Shown: positions 51,247-59,050 of the stretch, one piece after another
Layout: each line of letters opens with the position of its first letter
Position numbering within the stretch: the stretch's first letter is position 1
From: Streptomyces sp. ISL-87
GTDB lineage: Bacteria > Actinomycetota > Actinomycetes > Streptomycetales > Streptomycetaceae
Reading direction: 5' to 3'
Length of the DNA stretch: 59,139 bases
Assembly (NCBI RefSeq): GCF_018614095.1
Contig: NZ_JAGGOY010000058.1
Coordinates: 1 to 59,139, forward strand
Translations under genes and position numbers: made by a program
The notes under the pieces: model-generated
Seen by the model: the letters and a program-made list of their open reading frames with translations, nothing else
What the model was told of the DNA's origin: nothing
Databases searched by the model: none

Positions 51247-51789
51247 CTAAACGATTTCCGGGGCCAGGACCACCGGCACACCCGGAGGGCCGTCGTCGAG
51301 CAGCGTCCGCAGCAGCTCGGCGAGTCTGGTCGGGTACACCGTCTCATGGGCCGCGAGAAGTTCCTCGGAGGTCCACCACCTGGCCCCGGTGACGCTGCGC
51401 CGCTCCAGCTCCGTCAGCCCGCCCGTCGCGGTCGCGGTCTGTCCGGTCCGGGCGAGGAAGTACCACTCGTCCTGTTCCCAGCGCCGCCCGTCGAAGGGGA
51501 AGGAGCAGTACCGGTGCCACAGCACCGGCCCCAGCTCCACCTCCGTGATACCGGTCTCCTCGGCGAGCTCCCGCAGCGCGGCCTGCTCCCGGCTCTCGGC
51601 GCCCTCCAGGCCGCCGCCGGGGGTGAACCACCAGGTGTCGGCCGGGTCCTCGGGCTCGAAGCCGTGCAGCAGCAGAATCCGGTCCTCGGGATCCAGCAGG
51701 ATCACCCGCGCCACCTTCCTCGGCCCCACACCGCCGGCCAGGTCACCGGACACCGGCCCGCCCGCGCCGCCGGCCCGGTCAGCTGACAC
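51247..51789 (-). CDS. NUDIX hydrolase
   Basis: A 180-residue protein. The NUDIX box GGGLEGAESREQAALRELAEETGI fits the consensus. It is followed by PVLWHRYCSFPFDGRRWEQDEWYFLAR and a WWTSEELL-type end, common in streptomycete NUDIX proteins of unknown substrate. The GTG at 51789 lies within the last codons of the sipZ-type gene (11-base overlap), so it is translationally coupled to it. Confidence 0.88.
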   Translation of the reverse strand: MSADRAGGAGGPVSGDLAGGVGPRKVARVILLDPEDRILLLHGFEPEDPADTWWFTPGGGLEGAESREQAALRELAEETGITEVELGPVLWHRYCSFPFDGRRWEQDEWYFLARTGQTATATGGLTELERRSVTGARWWTSEELLAAHETVYPTRLAELLRTLLDDGPPGVPVVLAPEIV

Positions 51790-52585
51790 CGGCCTGCTCC
51801 CGCCGCCGCCCGCGCCCCAGAACCCGTGCGAGCGGCCCGTATGCGGCCCCCAACACCACCAGGGCGGCCCCGGCCACGACCGCGGCCACCTGGAGCCGCA
51901 GCGGCCCGGGCCGGGAGATGCCGCCGGGGAAGGCGGCGTAGGTCTGCGGGCGCTTCACCGCGTGCATCGAGGGCCACGCCAGGGCGTCCACCCGGGCGCT
52001 GACGGCCGATCGAGCCACCGTCCCCTGCCCGGCCTCCTGAAGGTGCGCACGGGAGTCCAGCGAGGCCCCGCGCCGGTCACCCAGCAGGAAGAGATTGCCC
52101 TCGGGCACCGTCACCTCGAACGGGGTGTCGGAGGCCACCCCGAAGGACGACCCCGAAGTCCCCGACGGCCCAGCCCCGCCGTTCTTGGGGTGCTCGATGT
52201 ACGGCTCGTCCAGCTCCTTGCCGTTCACGGTCAGCCGACCGCCCTGGCCGCAGCACTTCACGGTGTCGCCGCCGATGCCGACGACCCGCTTGACCATGGG
52301 CGAGTCACTCCACATGGAATCAGTAAAGATGACCACGTCCCCGCGGCGCACCTCACCACCGTCGATCCGCTCGGCCAGCACGCGGTCCCCGGGATTCACC
52401 GTCGGCATCATCGAGTCGGTCGGCACGGTGTACGGCTGGTACACGACCGCCCCCCAGACGAAGCCGCCCAGGAACAGCACAAAGCCGATGGCCACGGCCA
52501 GCCCGGACAGCACGCTGCCGAGCCCGCCGCGGCCATTCTTGCCACCACGTATGCCCTGTGTACCGCTTGCCTGCGTTCCGCCCAT
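51779..52585 (-). CDS. sipZ: Type I signal peptidase (SipZ type)
   Basis: About 268 residues. An N-terminal membrane segment (SGLAVAIGFVLFLGGFVWGAVVY) precedes the catalytic serine in TVPTDSMMPTV and the catalytic lysine in MVKRVVGIGGDTV. LFLLGDRRGASLDSRAH is box E. A second membrane segment near the C-terminus (LQVAAVVAGAALVVLGAAY) makes both ends membrane-anchored, a known streptomycete feature. It heads a unit with the NUDIX, DUF2469 and yraN genes, as described for sipZ of S. lividans. The ATG at 52585 follows GGGGGCG; a GTG five codons earlier is possible. Confidence 0.88.
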   Translation of the reverse strand: MGGTQASGTQGIRGGKNGRGGLGSVLSGLAVAIGFVLFLGGFVWGAVVYQPYTVPTDSMMPTVNPGDRVLAERIDGGEVRRGDVVIFTDSMWSDSPMVKRVVGIGGDTVKCCGQGGRLTVNGKELDEPYIEHPKNGGAGPSGTSGSSFGVASDTPFEVTVPEGNLFLLGDRRGASLDSRAHLQEAGQGTVARSAVSARVDALAWPSMHAVKRPQTYAAFPGGISRPGPLRLQVAAVVAGAALVVLGAAYGPLARVLGRGRRREQAGVS

Positions 52586-52629
52586 TTGCAGCGCCCCCAC
52601 ATTCGGAGATCGTCGACCTGGGCGGCACC

Positions 52630-53586
52630 CTACCCGGCGGTACGCCCCCGGGTCAGCCTCCGCCTGCGCCACAGTACGAGCGGCACCGCGCCGGTGAACC
52701 CCAGCGCGGCCGGTCCGAGCCCGACCGGGGCCAGCCCCGACGCCCCGAGACCCAGTGCGGCCGCGGCGGCCTGGGTGCCGATGCCCGGCTGGTCGAAGGT
52801 GTCGGGGATGGGGAGGGTCGCCCAGCGGGTGACCGGCCACGCGACCACGACGGCCCGCCCGACGACCTTGTCGACCGGAACGAAGCCCTGGGTGGAGTCC
52901 TGCATGTGGTAGCGGGAGTCCTGGGAGTTCTGCCGGTGGTCGCCCATCACCCAGATCTTGCCCTTGGGCACGGTGATCGGGCCGAACGGGGCGTCGTCGC
53001 ACGGGGTGTTGCCGGGGAAGATGTACGGCTCGTCCAGCTCCTTGCCGTTGACGACGACCGGTCCCCCCTTCTTGCATTCCACCGTGTCCCCGCCGATGGC
53101 GATGGTCCGCTTGATCAGGTCCTTCTCGTCCGCGGACGGCATCAGGCCGATCTTGCTGAGGATCTGCTGCGCGAAATTCGGCTCCGGGGTGGGCTCCCCG
53201 GCCAGCCACTCCGCGGGGTCGTGGAAGACCACGACCTCACCGCGCTCGGGCTCCGAGCCGAACCACGGCGTCAGCTTGTCCACGAGCACCCGGTCACCGC
53301 GCTGCAGGGTGTTCTGCATCGAGTCGGACGGGATCGAGAACGCCTGCACCAGGAAGGTCTTGATCAGCAGGGCCAGCAGCAGGGCGATACCGACCAGGAG
53401 CGGGAGCTCCTTCCAGAACGAGCGGTGCGGGCGCGCCGCGGCGCCACCCTTCTCGGTCTCGGTCTCGCCCTCGACGGCATCGTCCGGCCGCTCCTCGCCC
53501 TCGTCGCGTCCGGATCGTGCGCCTACCGCCACATCCCCCACATCCACTCCTTCATTGGAATCGCCGCCCGCGCCGGATTCGGACAC
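52630..53586 (-). CDS. sipY: Type I signal peptidase (SipY type)
   Basis: About 318 residues. An acidic ~60-residue cytoplasmic N-terminus precedes the membrane segment LPLLVGIALLLALLIKTFLVQAF. The catalytic serine is in SIPSDSMQNTL and the lysine in LIKRTIAIGGDTV. GDHRQNSQDSRYH is the late box. A hydrophobic C-terminal segment ends in a basic RRRRLTRGR. The GTG at 53586 follows GGGGAGGACCT; a GTG 19 codons earlier lacks a site. In S. lividans SipY is the main signal peptidase; the letter assigned here follows gene order only. Confidence 0.88.
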   Translation of the reverse strand: MSESGAGGDSNEGVDVGDVAVGARSGRDEGEERPDDAVEGETETEKGGAAARPHRSFWKELPLLVGIALLLALLIKTFLVQAFSIPSDSMQNTLQRGDRVLVDKLTPWFGSEPERGEVVVFHDPAEWLAGEPTPEPNFAQQILSKIGLMPSADEKDLIKRTIAIGGDTVECKKGGPVVVNGKELDEPYIFPGNTPCDDAPFGPITVPKGKIWVMGDHRQNSQDSRYHMQDSTQGFVPVDKVVGRAVVVAWPVTRWATLPIPDTFDQPGIGTQAAAAALGLGASGLAPVGLGPAALGFTGAVPLVLWRRRRLTRGRTAG

Positions 53587-53644
53587 AGGTCCTCCCCTCC
53601 CTAACGAGCGGGAGTTCCCTAAGGCTCGGGAGACCCAGGACACA

Positions 53645-54520
53645 CTATGCGAACGGTGCGCCCCGGCCGCGCCGCCCGGGCCCGCGCCGCCCGCGCCGCG
53701 CCTGATCGGGCACCATGCGGAACGTGGCGGGGGTGTCGAGCTTGCGCCAGTGACCGAACGGCCATGCGATCACCACGGCCTCCCCGACGACGCCGTGCTC
53801 GTCGATAGTGCCCTCGAAGGCCTCGTCGAGGTGGAAGCGGGAGTCGGCCGAATTCGCCCGGTGGTCGCCCATCACGAAGAGCCGCCCCGCGGGCACCGTC
53901 ACCTCGAAGCGGATGTCCGAGGGGGAGTTGCCGGGGTTCACGTACGGCTCATCGAGCGGCGACCCGTTGACCGTGACCCTGCCTCTGCCGTCACAGCAGG
54001 CGACGGTGTCCCCGCCGACGCCGATGACCCGCTTGATCAGATCCTGCTCGTCGGCGGAGGGCAGCAGCCCGATGAACGTGAGGGCCTGCTTGATCTGCTT
54101 GACGCCGACCGGGTCCTGGGCGGGGCGGGCGGCCTCGCCCTTGAGCCAGCCGCCGGGGTCCTTGAACACGACGACGTCGCCCCGCTCGACCTCGGAGCCG
54201 AACCACGGAGTCAGCTTGTCGACCAGCACCCGGTCGCCGATCCGGATCGTCTGCTCCATCGAGCCGGACGGAATGAAGAAGGCCTGCACGAGGAAGGTCT
54301 TGAGGACCAGTGCTATGCACAGCGCCACCGCCACCAGCAGCGGGACCTCGCCCGCCCGGCGGGTGCGCCGGCGCCGCCGGACCCGGCGAGCCAGTCGGCG
54401 CCGCTCGGCCCGGCCGCCTTCCGCCACAGGGGGCTGGGGCTTGGAGCGGGGCCGAGGCTGCGGCTCGGGCTCCGGTTCGGGTTCCCGGCCGCCCCATCTC
54501 GGGCGGCCCCGGCTACCCAT
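53645..54520 (-). CDS. sipX: Type I signal peptidase (SipX type)
   Basis: About 291 residues. The N-terminal ~60 residues are Pro/Glu then Arg-rich, followed by a membrane segment VPLLVAVALCIALVLKTFLVQAFF. The catalytic serine is in FIPSGSMEQTI and the lysine in LIKRVIGVGGDTV. GDHRANSADSRFH is the late box. The C-terminus is basic and has no second membrane segment, unlike the SipY and SipZ-type neighbours. The ATG at 54520 overlaps the end of the preceding sip gene by eight bases. Confidence 0.88.
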   Translation of the reverse strand: MGSRGRPRWGGREPEPEPEPQPRPRSKPQPPVAEGGRAERRRLARRVRRRRRTRRAGEVPLLVAVALCIALVLKTFLVQAFFIPSGSMEQTIRIGDRVLVDKLTPWFGSEVERGDVVVFKDPGGWLKGEAARPAQDPVGVKQIKQALTFIGLLPSADEQDLIKRVIGVGGDTVACCDGRGRVTVNGSPLDEPYVNPGNSPSDIRFEVTVPAGRLFVMGDHRANSADSRFHLDEAFEGTIDEHGVVGEAVVIAWPFGHWRKLDTPATFRMVPDQARRGRRGPGRRGRGAPFA

Positions 54521-55265
54521 GCCCGCCGCCGACCGCCCCGGGCCCGGACCCCGGCGCCGTGCCCGTCGAACCCCAGCGCGAGACCGGCCAGCCGATCCAG
54601 TCGGCCCGCCCGATGACCTTGTCCACCGGCACCATCCCCCCGCCCGGCTCCCCCAGGTGGTCCCGGGAATCCCGGGACTGGGAACGATGATCGCCCATGA
54701 CCCACAGGGTCCCAAGGGGTACGACGATGCGGAAGGGCACCTTCGAGGGCGAGTCACCGGGATACAGGTACGGCTCGTCGACCGCGACCCCGTTGACCTC
54801 GATCCGCCCGCCCGCGTCGCAGCACACCACGTCGTCGCCGCCCACGCCCACGACCCGCTTCACGAAGTCGGTGTCGGACGGCTCCGCGAGCCCGAGGGCC
54901 GAGGCCGCGCCGTGCAGGGCCTCGCCGACCGGATTGCCGTCGGCGCCTTCCCGTACGAAGGACCCGGTGCCGTCGAAGACCACCACGTCCCCGCGCTGCG
55001 GCTGATCGCCGAAACGGTACGCCAGCTTGTTCACCAGCACCCGGTCGCCGACCTCGAGCGTCGGCTCCATCGACCGGCTGGGGATCAGGAAGGGCTGCAC
55101 CACGAAGTTGCTGAGCAGAAGCAGGAACACGGTGCAGAGCACGCCGAGGACTCCGGCCCGCCGCCACGTCAGCCCGGGCCACGCCGGAAACGCAAAACGC
55201 GGCCGCCCCTCCCCCTGTCCGGGAGAGGAGTGGCCGCGCTGTGTGAGCTCTGCTTCGGTGTCCAT
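54513..55265 (-). CDS. sipW: Type I signal peptidase (SipW type)
   Basis: A 250-residue enzyme. The N-terminal membrane segment AGVLGVLCTVFLLLLSNFVVQPF precedes the catalytic serine in LIPSRSMEPTL and the lysine in FVKRVVGVGGDDV. The late box is GDHRSQSRDSRDH. There is no C-terminal membrane segment; the tail is Gly-rich. It is the first of four adjacent sip genes and lies 44 bases after rplS, so it may be partly transcribed from the rplS promoter. The ATG at 55265 starts MDTEAELTQRG. Confidence 0.88.
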   Translation of the reverse strand: MDTEAELTQRGHSSPGQGEGRPRFAFPAWPGLTWRRAGVLGVLCTVFLLLLSNFVVQPFLIPSRSMEPTLEVGDRVLVNKLAYRFGDQPQRGDVVVFDGTGSFVREGADGNPVGEALHGAASALGLAEPSDTDFVKRVVGVGGDDVVCCDAGGRIEVNGVAVDEPYLYPGDSPSKVPFRIVVPLGTLWVMGDHRSQSRDSRDHLGEPGGGMVPVDKVIGRADWIGWPVSRWGSTGTAPGSGPGAVGGGHG

Positions 55266-55309
55266 CGGGGGCGAGCCTATCCGGCCACCCCCGGGATCCG
55301 GAGAGGAGA

Positions 55310-55660
55310 TCAGCGGTCGCGCTTCTCCTTGATCTTCGCGGCCTTGCCGCGGAGCTCACGGAGGAAGTACAGCTTGGCGCGACGCACGTCACCGCGGGTG
55401 ACGAGCTCGATCTTCTCGAAGATCGGGGAGTGAACCGGGAAGGTACGCTCCACGCCGACGCTGAAGGAGACCTTGCGGACGGTGAAGGTCTCGGAGACGC
55501 CAGAGCCCTGGCGACGGATGACAACGCCCTTGAACTGCTGGATACGGGAGCGGTTGCCCTCGATCACGCGGACGTGGACGTTGACGGTGTCACCCGGGCG
55601 GAAGGCCGGGACGTCCGAGCGGAGCGCGGCGGCGTTGACGCCATCGAGCAGGTGAGACAT
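55310..55660 (-). CDS. rplS: 50S ribosomal protein L19
   Basis: A 116-residue protein with the L19 landmarks FRPGDTVNVHVRVIEGNRSRIQQFKGVVIRRQGSGVSETFTVRK, GVERTFPVHSPIFEKIELVTRGDVRRAKLYFLRE and KAAKIKE. It lies at the 30S-50S interface. The ATG at 55660 (MSHLLDGVN) is the conserved start; an upstream frame is non-conserved. A 133-base leader separates it from trmD. Confidence 0.95.
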   Translation of the reverse strand: MSHLLDGVNAAALRSDVPAFRPGDTVNVHVRVIEGNRSRIQQFKGVVIRRQGSGVSETFTVRKVSFSVGVERTFPVHSPIFEKIELVTRGDVRRAKLYFLRELRGKAAKIKEKRDR

Positions 55661-55754
55661 GTTGTTCGTCTGCTTTCTTCGCACGACGCCACAGGCCGCC
55701 GGTGCGGATTTCCGTAGAGAATTCGGGAGCTGCGACACTCGGCGGACGACGATC

Positions 55755-55769
55755 CCCCTGTGGCAGGGG
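55755..55769 (-). terminator. Small hairpin between trmD and rplS
   Basis: CCCCTG and CAGGGG pair perfectly around a three-base loop, 25 bases beyond the trmD stop and 95 bases before rplS. It could be a weak terminator or part of the rplS leader. No strong T-run follows. Confidence 0.4.
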
Positions 55770-55793
55770 CGTACGCGAGCACACAGCAGCCGC

Positions 55794-56615
55794 CTATTCT
55801 TCCACGGCCTCCGGCCTACGCCAAAATCGGCCGTCGGCGGTGGGCCGCCAGCCCAGGATGTTCAAGATCTCCCGGTCCTTCTTGTCGAAGGCGGAAGCCT
55901 CGCAGCGCTCGATCAGGTCGGGGCGGTTCCGGGCGGTCCGGCGGAAGGCCTCGTCCCGGCGCCAGCGGGCGATCTTCCCGTGGTGGCCGCTGAGCAGCAC
56001 CTCGGGGATGCCGCGGCCGCGCCACTCCGGGGGCTTGGTGTAGACGGGCCCCTCCAGCAGGTTCGCCATCTCGCCGGGCGCGAAGGAGTCGTCGCGGTGC
56101 GATTCGGCGTTGCCGAGGACACCGGGCAGCAGCCGGGCCACGGCCTCGGTGATGACCAGGACGGCCGCCTCGCCGCCCGCCAGGACGTAGTCGCCGATGG
56201 AGACCTCGTACACCGGCATCCGTGTCGCGTACTCGTCCATCACGCGGCGGTCGATGCCCTCGTAGCGGGCCGGGGTGAAGATCAGCCAGGGGCGCTCGGA
56301 GAGCTCGACGGCCAGTTCCTGGGTGAACGGCCGGCCGCTGGGGGTCGGGACGACCATGACCGGTCCGTGCGCACCCGCCTCGTAGCCGTCGGCCAGCGCG
56401 GCGTCCAGGGCCTCGCCCCACGGATCGGTCTTCATGACCATGCCGGGACCGCCGCCGTACGGGGTGTCGTCGACCGTGTTGTGCCGGTCGTACGTCCAGT
56501 CCCGCAGGTCGTGGACGTGTACGTCGAGCTGCCCGCGGGCCCGCGCCTTGCCGACGAGGGAGACGTTCAGCGGCTCCAGGTACTCAGGGAAGATCGTGAC
56601 GACGTCCAGCCGCAT
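55794..56615 (-). CDS. trmD: tRNA (guanine-N1)-methyltransferase
   Basis: A 273-residue SPOUT enzyme that makes m1G37 in tRNAs reading CNN codons. MRLDVVTIFPEYLEPLNVSLVGKARARGQLDVHVHDLRDW begins it. The DDTPYGGGPGMVMKTDPW loop, the trefoil-knot SIGDYVLAGGEAAVLVITEAVARLLPGVLGN and the C-terminal domain are complete. The ATG shares a base with the rimM stop (TGATG). Confidence 0.95.
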   Translation of the reverse strand: MRLDVVTIFPEYLEPLNVSLVGKARARGQLDVHVHDLRDWTYDRHNTVDDTPYGGGPGMVMKTDPWGEALDAALADGYEAGAHGPVMVVPTPSGRPFTQELAVELSERPWLIFTPARYEGIDRRVMDEYATRMPVYEVSIGDYVLAGGEAAVLVITEAVARLLPGVLGNAESHRDDSFAPGEMANLLEGPVYTKPPEWRGRGIPEVLLSGHHGKIARWRRDEAFRRTARNRPDLIERCEASAFDKKDREILNILGWRPTADGRFWRRPEAVEE

Positions 56616-57214
56616 CAGGCATCGCCCTCAGCGTCGGCGTCGCCCTCGGCATCGGCGTCGGCGTCGGCGTCGCCCTCGGCATCGCGGGTCGAGGCGATCT
56701 CGGCGCGGTCGTCGATCAGCCCCGGCGGCGGGGTGATGACACACCGCTGCTCCTGGAGGTCGATCTCGGCGACGATCTCCTCGACGAAGGGGATCATCAC
56801 CTCGGTGCCGTCCGGCCGCTCGACGATGAAGAGGTCCTGGGAGGGCAGGTGGGAGATCTCGGTGATCCGGCCGACCTCGGTACCGTCCGCGAGGACCACG
56901 TCCAGGTCCATCAGCTGGTGGTCGTAGTACTCGTCGGGCTCCGCCGGCATTTCGGACGGGTCCACGTCGGCGATGAGCAGGATGTTGCGCAGCGCCTCGG
57001 CGCCCGTGCGGTCCTTGACGCCGGCGAAGCGGAGCAGCAGCCTTCCGCTGTGCACCCGGCCCGTCTCGATGGTCAGCGGACCCGCCGACGCCGGTTCGGT
57101 CTGGAGCACGGCACCGGGCCCGAGCCGCAGCTCCGGCTCGTCGGTCCGCACCTCGACGGTGACCTCACCCTTGATCCCGTGGGCGCGGCCGATCCGCGCG
57201 ACTACCAGCTGCAC
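56615..57214 (-). CDS. rimM: Ribosome maturation factor RimM with an acidic tail
   Basis: About 199 residues. The N-terminal RimM domain is VVARIGRAHGIKGEVTVEVRTDEPELRL, and the PRC-barrel follows with YYDHQLMDLDVV and DLFIVERPDGTEVMIPFVEEIV. RimM assists 30S head assembly through S19. The last ~30 residues are a repeated DADAEGDADAE run encoded by a short DNA repeat (about 56618-56690), beyond the usual RimM end. The GTG at 57214 follows AGGAGAG. Confidence 0.93.
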   Translation of the reverse strand: MQLVVARIGRAHGIKGEVTVEVRTDEPELRLGPGAVLQTEPASAGPLTIETGRVHSGRLLLRFAGVKDRTGAEALRNILLIADVDPSEMPAEPDEYYDHQLMDLDVVLADGTEVGRITEISHLPSQDLFIVERPDGTEVMIPFVEEIVAEIDLQEQRCVITPPPGLIDDRAEIASTRDAEGDADADADAEGDADAEGDA

Positions 57215-57239
57215 TGTCTCTCTCCTGTTCAGACGACGA

Positions 57240-57275
57240 CGGGCCGGGGCGGGCACGTATGCCCTCCCCGGCCCG
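57240..57275 (-). terminator. Strong hairpin between the KH-protein gene and rimM
   Basis: CGGGCCGGGG and GGGCA pair with TGCCC and CCCCGGCCCG with one mismatch and a four-base CGTA loop. The 36-base element lies in the 94-base gap between the KH-domain gene and rimM. It probably attenuates transcription from rpsP into rimM-trmD. Confidence 0.75.
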
Positions 57276-57308
57276 TGCCGGTGATTCACTCTTGCAATGG
57301 ACCCAGCC

Positions 57309-57548
57309 TCAGCGGACCTGGTCCACATCGACGAGGTCGACGCGGATCCCCCGGCCGCCGATGGCGCCCACGACGGTACGCAGAGCACGTGCGGTGCGGC
57401 CGTTGCGACCGATCACCTTGCCGAGGTCGTCGGGGTGAACCCGGACCTCGAGCACCTGCCCGCGGCGCAGGTTGCGCGAGGCGACCTGCACATCGTCGGG
57501 GTTGTCCACAATGCCCTTTACGAGGTGCTCAAGAGCCTCCTCGAGCAT
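57309..57548 (-). CDS. KH-domain RNA-binding protein (KhpA type)
   Basis: A 79-residue protein that is a single KH domain: MLEEALEHLVKGIVDNPDDVQVASRNLRRGQVLEVRVHPDDLGKVIGRNGRTARALRTVVGAIG, with the GKVIGRNG signature loop. It is usually encoded between rpsP and rimM and thought to bind RNA in translation or ribosome assembly. It starts two bases after the rpsP stop. Confidence 0.93.
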   Translation of the reverse strand: MLEEALEHLVKGIVDNPDDVQVASRNLRRGQVLEVRVHPDDLGKVIGRNGRTARALRTVVGAIGGRGIRVDLVDVDQVR

Positions 57549-57550
57549 GA

Positions 57551-57991
57551 TCAGGCCTCGGTCGACTCGGCGGCGGCCTCAGCCTCGTCCGCCTTCTTGT
57601 CGGCCTTCTTCGCCTTCTGCGTGATGGCCTCGCCCTTGCCCTCGCCGATGCCCTCGATGGCCTTGGCGAACTCGTCGAAGGAGCGACGCTTGCTCTCCTT
57701 CGTCTCCGGCTGCAGGAGCGGCGCGGGGGCGGGGAGACCCTTGTGGGCCTGCCAGTCACCGGTCAGCTTCAGGATGGCGAGCACAGCCTCGGTGGGCTGG
57801 GCGCCGACCGACAGCCAGTACTGCGCACGCTCGGCGTTGACCTCGATGCGCGACGGGTTGTACGTCGGGTGGTAGATACCGATCTCCTCGATCGCGCGAC
57901 CATCCCGGCGGGTGCGGGCGTCGGCGACGACGATGCGGTAGTGCGGCTGGCGAATCTTGCCGAGGCGCTTGAGCTTGATCTTGACTGCCAC
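57551..57991 (-). CDS. rpsP: 30S ribosomal protein S16
   Basis: About 146 residues. The S16 start VAVKIKLKRLGKIRQPHYRIVVADARTRRDGRAIEEIGIYHPTYNPSRIEVN is unmistakable. The C-terminal ~60 residues are a Lys/Ala/Glu-rich extension not found in short S16 proteins. The GTG at 57991 follows GGAGACACC. It heads the rpsP-KH-rimM-trmD unit. A 191-base gap to the next gene should hold its promoter; no clear box is claimed. Confidence 0.95.
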   Translation of the reverse strand: MAVKIKLKRLGKIRQPHYRIVVADARTRRDGRAIEEIGIYHPTYNPSRIEVNAERAQYWLSVGAQPTEAVLAILKLTGDWQAHKGLPAPAPLLQPETKESKRRSFDEFAKAIEGIGEGKGEAITQKAKKADKKADEAEAAAESTEA

Positions 57992-58182
57992 TGGAGTGGT
58001 GTCTCCTGAACTTGACGTGGTTGGGCACATGAGATGCCACGTGGGGTTGCGGTACTCGGGTGCCCGATGGACGCGTCAGCCGGAGGAGAGAGGGGTCCTA
58101 TGCGACTGTCGAGTACAGCTAGCCATTGTGCCACATGCCTGCGGCGCTTCCGCGCGGGGACCGGTGATCAGCCGCGCGGCCC

Positions 58183-58779
58183 TCAGGACGCGGCCGACAG
58201 GGTGGCCTCGGGGATCCGGAACGGCTTCATACAGCCGCCGCACACGATCGGCGCCTGGGCCAGTACGGAGGGGACCACCCGCACATTGCGCCCGCAGTCG
58301 CAGACCGCCTTGACGCGCACCCCTCCGCCGGAGGAGCCGTGCCGGGCGGCCGGACCGCGGAAGCTGCGCTTGGTGTCGGCGGCCGTGGCGACCGTGTGGG
58401 CCTTGAGGGCGCGCTGGAGCCGCTCCATGGTGGGTCGGTAGCGCTTCTTCGCCTCGGGATTGAGCGAGACCAGCGAGAAGCCGCTGCTGGGATGCGGCTC
58501 TTCGGAGTGGTCCAGCCCCATCTCCTCGGCGATCGCGAGGAATCTGCGGTTGTGGTAGCGGCCGGCACGCGAGGTGTCGCGGACTCCACGCGCGGCGGCG
58601 ATGCCGTGGACTGCCTCGTGCAGCAGTCGCTCGAAGGAGAGCTCGGCGCCACAGGCGGACGACGACTCTCCGATCAGGGACTCGGGCGCGGCAAGGTCAG
58701 GCAGCTCGGGGTGGTACCGCTGAATATCGGCCCACGCCTGCGCCAGCTCTGCGGCGAGAACAGGTGGTGTCGTGCTCAC
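58183..58779 (-). CDS. SprT-like zinc-metalloprotease-type protein
   Basis: About 198 residues. The metal-binding HExxH motif is LLHEAVHGIAAARG near residue 75, followed by a further histidine in AGRYHNRRFLAIAEEMGLDH. A C-terminal zinc-ribbon-like part has KAVCDCGRNVRVVP and IVCGGCMKPF, four cysteines. This is the layout of SprT/Spartan-like proteins, possibly acting on DNA-protein crosslinks. The GTG at 58779 (VSTTPPVLAAELAQAW) is chosen because the upstream extension is not protein-like; no strong ribosome site is seen. Confidence 0.82.
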   Translation of the reverse strand: MSTTPPVLAAELAQAWADIQRYHPELPDLAAPESLIGESSSACGAELSFERLLHEAVHGIAAARGVRDTSRAGRYHNRRFLAIAEEMGLDHSEEPHPSSGFSLVSLNPEAKKRYRPTMERLQRALKAHTVATAADTKRSFRGPAARHGSSGGGVRVKAVCDCGRNVRVVPSVLAQAPIVCGGCMKPFRIPEATLSAAS

Positions 58780-58986
58780 GTCGTGACAACGAGCCGGGGT
58801 GCCCCGGTGTTCCGATTCCGGGCCATTCCAAATTTTTTGCACGTACCAGTCAGTTCAGTCTCATGTGTCCTGACGAGGACGGGTGCGCCGATCTCAGGAT
58901 GAGTCGGTACGTAATGACGACCGCCAAAGGACCAGCCCCGGCGCGCGGCCGGGGGCCGCACGCCGGGGCGTGGAAGACAGCGGGTG

Positions 58987-59030
58987 CTGCTCCTGGAGCG
59001 GTCTGCTCCTGGAGCGGGTCCTGCTCCTAG
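58987..59030. repeat. Short tandem repeat near the right-edge element
   Basis: Two full copies of CTGCTCCTGGAGCGG and a partial third (CTGCTCCTAG) spaced 16-18 bases apart. They lie between the SprT-like gene and the transposase remnant. The interval 58780-58986 holds nothing recognisable. Confidence 0.7.
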
Positions 59031-59050
59031 ATGATCAATTCCAAGGGGTC

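Noticed and set aside
56618..56690. An independent repeat element at the end of rimM
   Set aside because: The repeat is in frame and encodes an acidic tail (DADAEG units) of RimM, so it is described with the gene.
57992..58182. A precise promoter for rpsP
   Set aside because: Candidate -10-like TAGGAC and other boxes are present, but none has a well-placed -35 partner, so only the gap is noted.
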